64,000 bases of DNA from positions 1 through 64,000 of the forward strand of contig JAVLUO010000008.1 of assembly GCA_031628995.1 (NCBI GenBank), given 5' to 3'. Positions 17,843 through 25,801 of the stretch are shown here, in pieces. The notes beneath the pieces are model-generated. The model had not been told where the DNA came from, did not search any database, and saw only the letters and a program-made list of their open reading frames with translations. The stretch comes from Bacillota bacterium LX-D. GTDB lineage: Bacteria; Bacillota; DUOV01; Zhaonellaceae. Within the stretch, counting starts at the first letter, position 1, and every line of letters starts with the position of its first letter. The translations under genes were made by a program, and so were the position numbers.

Positions 17843-18262
17843 ATGCGTATTTCGATAGAACTTGAGGAAAATTGTGAACCGGAACAAATATCTCCCCTTG
17901 CCCTGGCGTATATTGGCGATGCAGTTTTGGAGCTTTATGTAAGAACTTTTTTGGTGAATCAAGGTTCTTTTAAAGTCAATGCTTTACACAAAAAGGCAGT
18001 AAAATTTGTTAATGCAGTAACCCAGGCAAGTCTCTTAAGAAAAATTGAAGAAAGTCTAACCATGGAAGAGCTGGCTATAGCTAAAAGAGGGAGAAATGCT
18101 AAATCGGGCCATGTACCTAAAAACGCCGAGGTGATCGATTATCGTTATAGTACAGGATTAGAGACCCTAATTGGTTTTTTGTTCCTGAAAGGACGTACAG
18201 ATAGAATAGCTGAAATATTTTTAGTGTTGCGCCAAATAGTTGAAGCAATAGAAATTTATTGA
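17843..18262 (+). CDS. mrnC: Mini-ribonuclease 3
   Basis: RNase III catalytic domain without the double-stranded RNA-binding domain; in Bacillus it matures 23S rRNA. The signature is SPLALAYIGDAVLELYVR near residue 17, with the acidic metal-binding residues, followed by SGHVPKNAEVIDYRYSTGLETLIGFL, which holds the second acidic set. It is 139 residues long, the usual size. TAGGAGGGG precedes ATG 17843, 13 nt after cysS. This cysS-mrnC-thyX-rlmB-yacP-sigH order is common in Clostridia. Confidence 0.93.
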   Translation: MRISIELEENCEPEQISPLALAYIGDAVLELYVRTFLVNQGSFKVNALHKKAVKFVNAVTQASLLRKIEESLTMEELAIAKRGRNAKSGHVPKNAEVIDYRYSTGLETLIGFLFLKGRTDRIAEIFLVLRQIVEAIEIY

Positions 18263-18287
18263 AGATAGGGAATTGGAGGGAACAAAT

Positions 18288-18980
18288 GTGCTAATACAGA
18301 AACCTCAAGTTTTTGTCCCTGCAAGCCAGCTGGGGGAAGAAGCTCTTTTAAAATTAGAAAGATATGGACGAGTCTGTTATAAATCAGAAGAAAAAACAGA
18401 GGATAAATATAACCCCAATTTTTTTAAAACACTGCTTAAAGGTGGACATGAATCTGTTATTGAACATGAAAAGGTCACGGTTTTATTTGTAGTGGATAGA
18501 GGTATTTCCCATGAAATTGTTAGGCACCGGATAGGTAGTTATAGTCAGGAATCCACCAGGTATTGCAATTATGCTAAAGAGAAATTTGGGCAGGAAATAG
18601 TGGTAATTGAGCCTTACTTTTTAGTGGGCAAGGATGGATATCATTGTTGGAAAAAAGCATGCTTGTCTTGTGAGGAAAATTATTTGGAAATGTTGGATTT
18701 GGGTTGTACTCCTCAGGAAGCTCGTTCGGTTTTACCTAATTCCCTAAAAACAGAGATTGTAGTTACCTTTAATTTTAGGGAGTGGAGACATTTCTTTAAA
18801 CTGCGGGCTTCGCAGGCTGCTCACCCCCAAATTAGACAAGTGGCAATACCGTTGCTTCTACTTTTCCAAGAGAAATTGCCTGCTTTATTTAAAGATATTG
18901 AGTATGATACATCTTTTCAAAAAGAACACTATGGGGAGATAGTTCTAACTGATGACTTATTTCAAAAGATTGAAAATTGA
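18288..18980 (+). CDS. thyX: ThyX, flavin-dependent thymidylate synthase
   Basis: Methylates dUMP to dTMP using FAD and methylenetetrahydrofolate. The ThyX signature RHRxxSxxxxSxR is present as RHRIGSYSQESTR near residue 80, with the FAD/dUMP-binding GGHESVIEHE upstream and LRASQAAHPQIRQVA near residue 176. The start is GTG 18288 with TTGGAGGG 7 nt upstream; an earlier TTG at 18273 overlaps the ribosome site. The length is 230 residues. It lies 25 nt after mrnC. Confidence 0.94.
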   Translation: MLIQKPQVFVPASQLGEEALLKLERYGRVCYKSEEKTEDKYNPNFFKTLLKGGHESVIEHEKVTVLFVVDRGISHEIVRHRIGSYSQESTRYCNYAKEKFGQEIVVIEPYFLVGKDGYHCWKKACLSCEENYLEMLDLGCTPQEARSVLPNSLKTEIVVTFNFREWRHFFKLRASQAAHPQIRQVAIPLLLLFQEKLPALFKDIEYDTSFQKEHYGEIVLTDDLFQKIEN

Positions 18981-19029
18981 TACATTTATTCAGGTGCAAT
19001 AAATAAGCCAATTATAGGAAGTGAATTAT

Positions 19030-19770
19030 TTGACGTACGATACAATAGAAGGTCGTAATCCTGTTTTGGAAGCTCTACGGGCCGAAAGACCCATTAATAA
19101 AATCTTTTTAGCTAAGGGTGGCGGGGAGCACACCTGGCAAGAAATTATTAATTTAGCTAAAGTAAGAAATGTACCAATTCAATGGCTGGCCAAACAACAG
19201 CTTGAGGAGAAGGCTTTAACTAAAGCTCATCAGGGAATTATTGCCTTAGCCAGCCCTATAAACTATGTTTCAATTGAAGAAATTATTGCAAATGCTAAAC
19301 AAAAAGGAGAAGATCCCTTTATTGTAATCTTGGATCATTTAGAAGACCCTCATAATTTAGGTGCTATTCTTCGAACTGCAGATGCAGTAGGCGTTCACGG
19401 AGTTATTATTCCTTCCCGTCGTGGGGTAAGTGTCAATAGCACAGTAGCCAAAACTTCGGCAGGTGCAGTGGAATATGTACCTGTTGCCAAAGTAACTAAT
19501 TTAGTGAAATGCATTGAATCTTTAAAAGAACTAGGTTGTTGGGTAGTAGGTTTAGAGGCAGATGCTGAAAAGATGTTTTCTACGGCAAATCTATATGGTC
19601 CATTGGCTGTCGTTATTGGCAGTGAGGGAAAGGGGATAAGTAGGCTTGTGAAAGAAAATTGTGATTTTACAGTAAAAATTCCCATGAAAGGTCAGCTTAA
19701 TTCTTTAAATGCTTCAGCGGCAGCTGCCGTTATGTTTTACGAAATTTTCCGTCAGAGAAAGTACAAATAG
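19030..19770 (+). CDS. rlmB: RlmB-type 23S rRNA 2'-O-methyltransferase (SPOUT)
   Basis: TrmH/SpoU-family methyltransferase. The N-terminal substrate-binding domain begins YDTIEGRNPVLEALRA, with THQG-like KAHQGIIALA near residue 70. The knotted SAM domain shows LDHLEDPHNLGAILRTADA (motif 1), VVIGSEGKGISRLV (motif 2) and IPMKGQLNSLNASAAAAV (motif 3). The start is TTG 19030 with AGGAAGTGA upstream; the GTG at 19021 lies inside this site. The length is 246 residues. The G2251 target is inferred from family and context. Confidence 0.9.
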   Translation: MTYDTIEGRNPVLEALRAERPINKIFLAKGGGEHTWQEIINLAKVRNVPIQWLAKQQLEEKALTKAHQGIIALASPINYVSIEEIIANAKQKGEDPFIVILDHLEDPHNLGAILRTADAVGVHGVIIPSRRGVSVNSTVAKTSAGAVEYVPVAKVTNLVKCIESLKELGCWVVGLEADAEKMFSTANLYGPLAVVIGSEGKGISRLVKENCDFTVKIPMKGQLNSLNASAAAAVMFYEIFRQRKYK

Positions 19771-19797
19771 TCAAAGGGGCTATAAGGTGGTAATTTT

Positions 19798-20304
19798 TTG
19801 GAAGATGTTTTAATTGTAGACGGATATAATGTTTTAAACGGCTGGCCGGAACTAAATAAGGTAAAAGAAGAAAGCTTGGAACATGCCAGAGAAAAATTGA
19901 TTGATATCCTCAGTGAGTACAGCGCTTTAAAAGGTGTCCAGGTAATTGTTGTTTTTGATGGACAAATGGTCAAAGGCGGAATTCGGAATGCACAATTTAT
20001 AAGCGGTATTGAAGTAATTTACACAAATGAAGGGGAAACAGCAGACAGCGTTATCGAAAAATTAATGCACCAACTGCCAAGTAACCTTTTAGCAGCTGTT
20101 GCTACTTCTGATTGGGACGAGCAAAAAATTGTTTTAGGCAAAGGTGCCATCAGGATGCCCGTTCGTGAATTAAGGGAGCAAGCATTAGCCCTAGAAAAAG
20201 ATGTTCAAAAATTTTATCATGTCGGAAAACAAAAAACCGACCTTTTAGAGGCACGTATCGAAAATAAGGTGAGGGCAGTATTGGAAAAATGGCGTCGCCA
20301 ATAG
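19798..20304 (+). CDS. rae1: YacP/Rae1, NYN-domain ribosome-associated endoribonuclease
   Basis: PIN-like NYN-domain protein; the Bacillus counterpart cuts mRNA in the ribosomal A site. The core starts VLIVDGYNVLNGWPEL, with VIVVFDGQMVKGG near residue 60, YTNEGETADSVIEKLMHQL near residue 78 and ATSDWDEQKIVLGKGA near residue 101, giving the conserved acidic residues. The length of 168 residues is normal. The start is TTG 19798 with AAGGTGG 7 nt upstream. It sits between rlmB and sigH as in Bacillus. Confidence 0.88.
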   Translation: MEDVLIVDGYNVLNGWPELNKVKEESLEHAREKLIDILSEYSALKGVQVIVVFDGQMVKGGIRNAQFISGIEVIYTNEGETADSVIEKLMHQLPSNLLAAVATSDWDEQKIVLGKGAIRMPVRELREQALALEKDVQKFYHVGKQKTDLLEARIENKVRAVLEKWRRQ

Positions 20305-20335
20305 CAGCACATTATTTTGCAGGTTAATTTCTCGC

Positions 20336-20364
20336 TTGCTAAGGTAAATGCCATAAGGTATAAT
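20336..20364 (+). promoter_or_regulatory. sigma-A promoter of sigH
   Basis: TTGCTA (20336-20341) and TATAAT (20359-20364) are 17 bp apart, 76 bp before the sigH ATG. Confidence 0.7.
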
Positions 20365-20440
20365 AAGTCTTACAGGTGGACAAACTCTGCTTTTGCATTT
20401 TATTATGTTGTCTTAAAAAGTCGTTGGTGGGGGCGATTAG

Positions 20441-21088
20441 ATGGGCGTTAATCTCCAAAGAGAGGTTTGCGATACATATGATGGTGTAGACGATGAGATA
20501 CTTGTAGACGCGGCTCAAGAGGGGGACGATGTAGCCCAAGAGTATCTAATCAATAAATATAAAAACTTTGTTAGAGCCAAAGCTAGATCGTATTTTCTGA
20601 TTGGAGCAGATAGAGAAGATATTATCCAAGAAGGTATGATTGGACTATATAAAGCTATTAGAGATTTTCGCGGCGATAAATTATCCTCTTTTAGAGCTTT
20701 TGCTGAGCTTTGTATAACTAGGCAGATAATTACAGCTATCAAAACAGCCACTAGGCAAAAGCATATTCCTTTAAATTCTTATGTATCTCTAAATAAGCCG
20801 ATTTATGATGAGGATTCCGATCGTACTCTTTTAGATGTAATATCCGGTTCGAAAATAACTGATCCGGAAGAACTAATTATTAGTCGGGAAGAGTTCGATG
20901 ATATTGAGGAAAAGATGGGTGAAATACTTAGTTCCCTAGAGTGGCAAGTTCTAATGTCTTATTTAGAAGGCAGGTCATATCAGGAAATTGCAGTGGAATT
21001 AAAAAGACATGTTAAATCTATAGATAATGCTTTACAGCGTGTTAAACGCAAACTAGAGCGGTATCTCGAAAAAAAAAGGATGGGTTAA
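20441..21088 (+). CDS. sigH: sigma factor SigH (sigma-30)
   Basis: Alternative sigma factor for the transition state and entry into sporulation. Region 2 shows YLINKYKNFVRAKARSYFLIGAD and the core-binding EDIIQEGMIGLYKAIRDF near residue 67, followed by FRAFAELCITRQIITAIKTA. Region 4 has LEGRSYQEIAVELKRHVKSIDNA as the helix-turn-helix. The length of 215 residues matches the Bacillus protein. The start is ATG 20441 with GGTGGGGGCG-type sites upstream. Its presence fits an endospore former, as do cwlD and gerA later in the window. Confidence 0.95.
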   Translation: MGVNLQREVCDTYDGVDDEILVDAAQEGDDVAQEYLINKYKNFVRAKARSYFLIGADREDIIQEGMIGLYKAIRDFRGDKLSSFRAFAELCITRQIITAIKTATRQKHIPLNSYVSLNKPIYDEDSDRTLLDVISGSKITDPEELIISREEFDDIEEKMGEILSSLEWQVLMSYLEGRSYQEIAVELKRHVKSIDNALQRVKRKLERYLEKKRMG

Positions 21089-21090
21089 TA

Positions 21091-21120
21091 AAAATGCTTT
21101 GTCAGGAAGCATTTTAAATT
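21091..21120 (+). terminator. weak terminator-like hairpin after sigH
   Basis: AAAATGCTT and AAGCATTTT form a 9-bp stem directly after the sigH stop. The following sequence is AAATTTATTATTT rather than a T tract, so termination is uncertain. Confidence 0.45.
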
Positions 21121-21207
21121 TATTATTTATTATTTCAACAATTAATTTCGATTAGTAACTTGCATAAATTTGACAGTCTGATTTTGAAAACGAAGTATTT
21201 TTAATGC

Positions 21208-21236
21208 TTGACATCTGTAGACTAAAATATTATAAT
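21208..21236 (+). promoter_or_regulatory. consensus sigma-A promoter of the tRNA cluster
   Basis: TTGACA (21208-21213), 17 bp, TATAAT (21231-21236), 47 bp before tRNA-Tyr. Confidence 0.88.
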
Positions 21237-21283
21237 GTATTTTGTCAGTCGACGCCGAAAGGTGCTGATTGCTAGAAAAATGT

Positions 21284-21369
21284 GGAGAGATTCCCGAGTT
21301 GGCCAAAGGGGGCAGACTGTAAATCTGCTGGCACAGCCTTCGCTGGTTCGAATCCAGCTCTCTCCACCA
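21284..21369 (+). tRNA. tRNA-Tyr (anticodon GTA)
   Basis: An 86-nt class II tRNA with acceptor GGAGAGA / TCTCTCC, anticodon GTA in ACTGTAAAT, a long variable arm (GCTGGCACAGCCTTCG region), T loop GGTTCGAATCC and encoded ACCA. It is first of three tRNAs behind one promoter. Confidence 0.96.
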
Positions 21370-21377
21370 TCTTACAT

Positions 21378-21453
21378 CGCGGGGTGGAGCAGTTGGCAGC
21401 TCGTCGGGCTCATAACCCGAAGGTCGATGGTTCAAGTCCATCCTCCGCAACCA
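21378..21453 (+). tRNA. initiator tRNA-fMet (anticodon CAT)
   Basis: A 76-nt cloverleaf with anticodon CAT. Position 1 is C opposite A72, the unpaired end that marks initiator tRNAs, and the anticodon stem has the three G-C pairs (TCGGG / CCCGA) needed for P-site entry. The end is ACCA. Confidence 0.96.
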
Positions 21454-21456
21454 GTT

Positions 21457-21532
21457 GCCTATATAGCTCAGTAGGTAGAGCGTCGCCTTGGTAAGGCGGA
21501 GGTCACCGGTTCAATCCCGGTTATAGGCTCCA
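21457..21532 (+). tRNA. tRNA-Thr (anticodon GGT)
   Basis: A 76-nt cloverleaf with acceptor GCCTATA / TATAGGC, anticodon loop TTGGTAA (anticodon GGT), T loop GGTTCAATCCC, discriminator T and CCA. It lies 3 nt after tRNA-fMet. Confidence 0.95.
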
Positions 21533-21544
21533 TAGAAAATTAAT

Positions 21545-21588
21545 ATCGGCAATACTTTCGAATGACAGAAAGTATTGCCGATTTCTAT
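21545..21588 (+). terminator. terminator-like hairpin after the tRNA cluster
   Basis: A perfect 15-bp inverted repeat, ATCGGCAATACTTTC / GAAAGTATTGCCGAT, with an 8-nt loop. The trailing sequence is TTCTATAT, a short T-rich tail. Confidence 0.7.
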
Positions 21589-21642
21589 ATTTAGACTATT
21601 TGCTAATTTACTATAGGTGCTAGGTACTGATGTCGGCCTGGT

Positions 21643-21671
21643 TTGACAGATAAGGCAAAATAAGATAAAAT
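21643..21671 (+). promoter_or_regulatory. sigma-A promoter of the first tuf gene
   Basis: TTGACA (21643-21648), 17 bp, TAAAAT (21666-21671), 83 bp before the tuf ATG. Confidence 0.8.
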
Positions 21672-21754
21672 ATGGAAGAATACATACAATCAATGAATTT
21701 AAATTAAGCCTAGCGAATTGATTTTTATTAAGTGTCATTAGAGAGGTGTTTTAA

Positions 21755-22957
21755 ATGGCAAAGGAAAAATATGAGAGGAAGAAACCTCACGTTAACGTAG
21801 GAACCATAGGACACGTAGACCATGGTAAAACAACCTTAACAGCAGCAATTACCTTCACCTTATCAAAAGCAGGTGGAGCAGTAGCAAAAGCATATGACGA
21901 AATTGACGCTGCCCCAGAAGAAAAAGCAAGAGGAATCACCATTAACACAGCGCACGTAGAATACGAAACAGAAAAAAGACACTATGCCCACGTAGACTGT
22001 CCAGGACACGCTGACTACGTTAAAAACATGATTACCGGTGCAGCTCAAATGGACGGTGCAATCCTGGTAGTATCAGCAGCAGACGGACCAATGCCCCAAA
22101 CACGGGAGCACATTTTACTATCCCGTCAAGTAGGAGTACCATACATCGTAGTATTTTTAAACAAATCAGACATGGTAGACGACGATGAACTAATGGAACT
22201 AGTAGAAATGGAAGTAAGAGAACTTCTAAATGAATACGAATTTCCTGGAGATGACACACCAATCGTTGCAGGATCAGCAGCAAAAGCATTAGAATGCGGT
22301 TGCGGTTCCAGAGACTGCGAATGGTGCGGCAAGATTTGGGAATTAATGGATCAAGTAGATGAATATATTCCAACACCGGAAAGACCGGTAGACAAACCAT
22401 TCCTCATGCCTGTAGAAGACGTATTCACCATTACCGGACGTGGAACAGTTGCTACAGGAAGAGTAGAACGTGGAACAATTAAAGTAGGGGAAGAAGTAGA
22501 AATAATTGGTTTAAATAGCGAAACACGCAAAACAGTAGTAACAGGGGTAGAAATGTTCCGCAAACTGTTAGATCAAGCAGAAGCAGGAGACAACATTGGA
22601 ACACTATTAAGAGGTGTAGAACGTAAAGAAATTGAACGTGGTCAAGTATTGGCTAAACCTGGTTCAATTAAACCACACACCAAATTTACAGGAGAAGTAT
22701 ACGTCCTAACTAAAGAAGAAGGTGGAAGACATACACCGTTCTTCAACGGATACCGTCCGCAATTTTATTTCAGAACAACAGACGTAACAGGCGTAGCACA
22801 CTTGCCGGAAGGTGTGGAAATGTGTATGCCGGGTGATAACGTTAAAATGGAAATAGAATTAATTACCCCAATTGCTATTGAAGAAGGCTTACGTTTTGCT
22901 ATCCGTGAAGGCGGCAGAACTGTAGGAGCCGGTGTTGTTACTGGAATTAGTGAGTAG
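21755..22957 (+). CDS. tuf: elongation factor Tu, copy 1
   Basis: GTPase that carries aminoacyl-tRNA to the ribosome. The G domain has GHVDHGKT (residues 19-26), the switch [12 protein letters not shown] (81-88) and NKSD (136-139); domains II and III follow. It has 400 residues. An insertion with [13 protein letters not shown] (cysteines 181, 183, 188, 191) lies late in the G domain. The coding sequence differs from copy 2 (37773-38975) at only one base that I found, 22651 (TTG versus TTA, silent), while the flanks are unrelated. Codons ending in A are strongly favoured compared with neighbours. It is a single-gene unit with its own promoter and terminator. Confidence 0.97.
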   Translation: MAKEKYERKKPHVNVGTIGHVDHGKTTLTAAITFTLSKAGGAVAKAYDEIDAAPEEKARGITINTAHVEYETEKRHYAHVDCPGHADYVKNMITGAAQMDGAILVVSAADGPMPQTREHILLSRQVGVPYIVVFLNKSDMVDDDELMELVEMEVRELLNEYEFPGDDTPIVAGSAAKALECGCGSRDCEWCGKIWELMDQVDEYIPTPERPVDKPFLMPVEDVFTITGRGTVATGRVERGTIKVGEEVEIIGLNSETRKTVVTGVEMFRKLLDQAEAGDNIGTLLRGVERKEIERGQVLAKPGSIKPHTKFTGEVYVLTKEEGGRHTPFFNGYRPQFYFRTTDVTGVAHLPEGVEMCMPGDNVKMEIELITPIAIEEGLRFAIREGGRTVGAGVVTGISE

Positions 22958-23031
22958 TAAATAGTAAACAAACTAAGGAACAGGAACATTTAAGCCAGCG
23001 AGATACAATAACAAGTTTATTTGGGAAATTA

Positions 23032-23059
23032 AGAAGCCGGTTCATCCGGTTTCTTTTTT
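23032..23059 (+). terminator. intrinsic terminator after tuf copy 1
   Basis: AGAAGCCGG-TTCAT-CCGGTTTCT followed by TTTTT, with one G-T pair. It lies 75 nt after the tuf stop and directly before the group II intron relic. Confidence 0.85.
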
Positions 23060-23145
23060 AGTTCGTCCGGCATGTTGCTGAGCCGATGGGCTGACATGCA
23101 TAAGCACCAATGACGAGTAGTCAGCATAACGAAACAGGTGAAATA
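23060..23145 (+). mobile_element. probable group II intron RNA segment upstream of the RT relic
   Basis: Sequence ending GTAGTCAGCATAACGAAACAGGTGAAATAATG resembles, from memory, the intron RNA that precedes the reverse transcriptase start in Firmicutes group II introns. The 5' half of the intron is not here. The boundary at 23060 is a guess based on the end of the terminator. Confidence 0.4.
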
Positions 23146-23250
23146 ATGAAGAAACGGTACAGTTTGATAGACAAAGTATATAAGAAAGATAACCCGGAAA
23201 AAGCCTTTAAGGCCGTAAAAGCAACAATGGCGCTCCCGGAGCAGATGGAG
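23146..23250 (+). pseudogene. ltrA: group II intron reverse transcriptase/maturase, N-terminal relic
   Basis: From ATG 23146 the reading is KKRYSLIDKVYKKDNPEKAFKAVKA, the familiar start of LtrA-type intron-encoded proteins. The next bases continue the family consensus only after a one-base frame change, giving NNGAPGADG. The reading then ends abruptly at 23250, where a 25-bp sequence shared with 62953-62977 begins. Only about 35 of some 420 residues remain, so this is a dead remnant. The match is to recalled family sequence. Confidence 0.75.
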
Positions 23251-23275
23251 ACTTCGGCTTTACCTTACTCGATTA
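23251..23275 (+). repeat. 25-bp repeat, copy 1 (single arm)
   Basis: The sequence starting ACTTCGGCTTTACC and ending CTCGATTA is identical over 25 bp to 62953-62977, where it forms the right arm of a long palindrome. Here the left arm is missing and the repeat abuts the intron relic. The rest of 23276-23371 shows no gene. Confidence 0.85.
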
Positions 23276-23371
23276 ATCCAGTAATATTTTTTAAAAACTT
23301 ATAAAAAATATCATAATTGGCAAAAAGATAGCTATAGGAGTCTTACTATTGAGATGTTTAAGGGGTAACTC

Positions 23372-23400
23372 TTGACAGCGTATTCTAATTGTGCTAAACT
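23372..23400 (+). promoter_or_regulatory. sigma-A promoter of rpmG-secE-nusG-rplK-rplA
   Basis: TTGACA (23372-23377), 17 bp, TAAACT (23395-23400), 50 bp before rpmG. Confidence 0.75.
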
Positions 23401-23450
23401 AGATTAGTAAATCGTGCAATGGGCTTGTTTACCCTAGGGGAGGTGGCACT

Positions 23451-23600
23451 ATGAGAATAGGCATAACGCTGGCTTGTACTGAATGCAAACGGCGTAACTA
23501 TACAAGTATGAAAAATAAAAAGAATAACCCGGATAGAATGGAATTAAAAAAGTACTGTAGCCACTGCAAAACTCATACTTTGCATAAAGAAACAAAATAG
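23451..23600 (+). CDS. rpmG: 50S ribosomal protein L33
   Basis: A 49-residue protein beginning [18 protein letters not shown] and ending HTLHKETK. It keeps both cysteine pairs (CTEC and CSHC), so it is the zinc-binding form of L33. GGGGAGGTGG precedes ATG 23451. It leads the secE-nusG operon, as in most Firmicutes. Confidence 0.95.
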   Translation: MRIGITLACTECKRRNYTSMKNKKNNPDRMELKKYCSHCKTHTLHKETK

Positions 23601-23621
23601 TAATAAGGAAGTGAACGCCAA

Positions 23622-23834
23622 TTGGCTACTAAGAGTTTGGCTAAGCCAGCCAGCGCTAATAAAGCTGCGAAATTCTTTCGTGGTGTCATATCTGAGTTGA
23701 AAAAAGTTCAGTGGCCAAACCGCAAGGAAATTTTGACTTATACTTTAGTTGTGTTGGCGTCCGTATTTGTTGTTTCAGCTATGATATGGATAGTTGATTC
23801 TATTTTTAGTTCAATTCTTAATGCAATTATTTAA
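23622..23834 (+). CDS. secE: preprotein translocase subunit SecE
   Basis: Small SecYEG subunit with one membrane span. The 70 residues show the conserved amphipathic part FFRGVISELKKVQWPNRKEILTY and a single hydrophobic helix (TLVVLASVFVVSAMIWIVDSIF). The start is TTG 23622 with AAGGAAGTGA 8 nt upstream; no ATG or GTG is available. It lies between rpmG and nusG. Confidence 0.93.
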   Translation: MATKSLAKPASANKAAKFFRGVISELKKVQWPNRKEILTYTLVVLASVFVVSAMIWIVDSIFSSILNAII

Positions 23835-23864
23835 TTTGCTGGATTAACTTTTTGGCTTCGGATT

Positions 23865-23900
23865 GGAGGGAATGGTGCATCCATAGATGCCTGGCTAATG
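23865..23900 (+). promoter_or_regulatory. unusual ribosome binding region of nusG
   Basis: The only strong Shine-Dalgarno sequence, GGAGGG, is at 23865-23870, 27 nt before the nusG ATG (23898). Between them a 5-bp stem GCATC / GATGC (23877-23881, 23886-23890) could fold out and shorten the distance to about 13 nt. Two tiny frames also occur: ATG-GTG-CAT-CCA-TAG at 23872 and ATG-CCT-GGC-TAA at 23887, the second ending in TAATG shared with the nusG start. Confidence 0.6.
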
Positions 23901-24422
23901 GAAAAAGAATGGTTTGTGATTCATACTTATTCGGGATACGAGAATAAAGTTAAGGCTAATTTGGAAAAAAGAGTTGAATCAATGAATGTTGGAGATAAAA
24001 TTTTCCGGATTCTCGTACCGCAAGAAGATGAAGTTCAAGTTAAAGAAGGAAAGAAAAAAATAACAAAAAGAAAAATTTACCCAGGCTATGTTCTTGTTGA
24101 GATGTATATGACCGATGAATCCTGGTATGTTGTCAGAAATACTCCTGGTGTTACCGGGTTTGTTGGAACAGGGTCTAAGCCGGTTCCTCTCCACACAGCC
24201 GAAGTGAAGCAAATCTTAAAACAAATGGGCGTAGAAGAACCTCGAACCAAAATAGATTTTCATGTAGGCCAAGAAATACGTGTTGCTAGTGGACCTTTTG
24301 AAAATTTTATTGGTGTCATTGAGGAAATACACCTAGAGAAGGCCAAAGTTAAAGTGGCGGTATCCATGTTTGGTCGTGAAACACCTGTTGAATTAGATTT
24401 TTCACAAGTAGAAAAATTATAA
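23898..24422 (+). CDS. nusG: transcription elongation/termination factor NusG
   Basis: RNA polymerase-binding factor linking transcription with translation and Rho. The NGN domain begins EKEWFVIHTYSGYENKVKAN, with KIYPGYVLVEMYMTDESW near residue 58 and the TPGVTGFVGTG segment near 81; the KOW domain has GQEIRVASGPFENFIGVIEE near residue 121. The length of 174 residues is typical. The ATG at 23898 fits the family N-terminus exactly even though its ribosome site is distant (see the separate entry). Followed 38 nt later by rplK. Confidence 0.96.
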   Translation: MEKEWFVIHTYSGYENKVKANLEKRVESMNVGDKIFRILVPQEDEVQVKEGKKKITKRKIYPGYVLVEMYMTDESWYVVRNTPGVTGFVGTGSKPVPLHTAEVKQILKQMGVEEPRTKIDFHVGQEIRVASGPFENFIGVIEEIHLEKAKVKVAVSMFGRETPVELDFSQVEKL

Positions 24423-24460
24423 GTTCTAGTATTGGCTAGTTTAATAAGGAGGTGGACAAA

Positions 24461-24883
24461 ATGGCAAAAAAAGTTATAGGTTTAATTAAATTACAGTGCC
24501 CGGCAGGGAAGGCTAATCCAGCTCCTCCGGTAGGACCTGCACTTGGTCAGCATGGTGTAAATATTATGGCTTTCTGCAAGGAGTTTAATGAGAGAACTGC
24601 TGCGCAAGCTGGCTTGATTATTCCTGTAGAAATTACTGTATTTGAAGATAGATCTTTTAGCTTTATAACTAAGACTCCTCCGGCGGCCGTATTGTTAAAG
24701 AAAGCTGCCGGTATTGAAACAGCATCTGGTGAACCTAACAAAAAGAAAGTAGCTAAGGTTTCTAGAGATAAAGTTAAAGAAATTGCAGAAACCAAAATGA
24801 AAGATTTGAACGCAGTAAGTATTGAAGCTGCAATGCGTATGATTGAAGGTACTGCAAGAAGCATGGGTATTGATATTGTATAG
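24461..24883 (+). CDS. rplK: 50S ribosomal protein L11
   Basis: L11 of the GTPase-associated stalk base, 140 residues. The N-terminal domain reads [29 protein letters not shown], including the proline-rich hinge region that binds thiostrepton-class drugs; the rRNA-binding C-terminal half ends [23 protein letters not shown] precedes ATG 24461; the GTG nine bases upstream is part of the ribosome site. Followed by rplA. Confidence 0.97.
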   Translation: MAKKVIGLIKLQCPAGKANPAPPVGPALGQHGVNIMAFCKEFNERTAAQAGLIIPVEITVFEDRSFSFITKTPPAAVLLKKAAGIETASGEPNKKKVAKVSRDKVKEIAETKMKDLNAVSIEAAMRMIEGTARSMGIDIV

Positions 24884-24946
24884 ACATAGTATGACTTAAA
24901 ATTTGTGGGAGGATAAATCCGTTTGACCACAAGGAGGTAATAGATA

Positions 24947-25645
24947 ATGGCAAAACACGGTAAGAAATATGAAGATGCTTTAAAATTGTTTAACCAAGAT
25001 GAATTATACGATGCAAAAGAAGCTTTGGATATTGTTAAAAAAACAGCTACAGCCAAATTTGATGAAACTATCGAAGCCCATGTAAGACTAGGAGTAGATC
25101 CTCGACATGCTGATCAGCAAGTCCGGGGCACTGTGGTATTACCAAATGGTACCGGTAAAACTCGTACTGTTTTGGTTTTTGCCAAAGGAGACAAAGCAAA
25201 AGAAGCTGAAGAAGCTGGCGCAGATTTCGTTGGCAGCGACGAAATGGTTGCTAAAATTGAAGGCGGATGGCTTGGTTTTGACGTAGCCATTGCAACTCCA
25301 GATATGATGGGAGCTGTAGGTAAATTAGGGCGTGTATTAGGACCTAGGGGATTAATGCCAAACCCTAAAACAGGCACAGTAACCTTTGATTTAAACAAAG
25401 CGATTAAAGAAGTAAAAGCCGGTAAAATAGAGTTTAGGGTGGATAAAACATCGATTGTACACGTTCCCCTTGGCAAAGCATCATTTGACTATGATAAGTT
25501 AGTTGAAAACTACAATGCCTTCGTAGAAGCCTTGCTTAAAGCTAAACCGGCGGCATCCAAAGGGACTTATATAAAAAGTTTTACCATTTCTTCAACAATG
25601 GGACCAGGTGTTAAAATTAATCCTTTAAAATTAATTTCTAAATAA
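24947..25645 (+). CDS. rplA: 50S ribosomal protein L1
   Basis: L1-stalk protein that helps release deacylated tRNA and in many bacteria represses its own operon. It has 232 residues with the conserved [18 protein letters not shown] near residue 125 and [20 protein letters not shown] near residue 162. The start is ATG 24947 with AAGGAGG upstream. It is the last gene before the L10 leader, from which it is separated by a new promoter. Confidence 0.97.
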   Translation: MAKHGKKYEDALKLFNQDELYDAKEALDIVKKTATAKFDETIEAHVRLGVDPRHADQQVRGTVVLPNGTGKTRTVLVFAKGDKAKEAEEAGADFVGSDEMVAKIEGGWLGFDVAIATPDMMGAVGKLGRVLGPRGLMPNPKTGTVTFDLNKAIKEVKAGKIEFRVDKTSIVHVPLGKASFDYDKLVENYNAFVEALLKAKPAASKGTYIKSFTISSTMGPGVKINPLKLISK

Positions 25646-25672
25646 AACATATAATTAAATTTGAAATAAAAC

Positions 25673-25701
25673 TTGATTTATCTCAAATGAAGATATATAT
25701 T
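25673..25701 (+). promoter_or_regulatory. probable promoter of rplJ-rplL
   Basis: TTGATT (25673-25678), 17 bp, TATATT (25696-25701). It lies between rplA and the L10 leader, consistent with a separate leader transcript. Confidence 0.5.
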
Positions 25702-25704
25702 GTA

Positions 25705-25762
25705 TTTAACTGTAGACAGCAGGTGCATTTATGCTTAAAGTACAGCCTGCCGAGGTTATTTT
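25705..25762 (+). ncRNA. L10 leader (ribosomal protein autoregulatory RNA)
   Basis: TGTAGACAGCAGGTGC and the pairing half GCCTGCCGAGGTT, separated by a short AT-rich loop, are the hallmark of the Rfam L10 leader. Binding of L10 (with L12) to this RNA is known to repress rplJL. A terminator follows at 25802, so the mechanism here may be transcription attenuation. Confidence 0.85.
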
Positions 25763-25801
25763 AAAGTGAAATGGTTATACTTGAATTTTAACCATAGACT
25801 T

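Noticed and set aside
23110-23304. 64-codon frame after tuf copy 1 as an intact gene
   Set aside because: It reads through the maturase start and then continues out of frame into a repeat; it is an intron relic.
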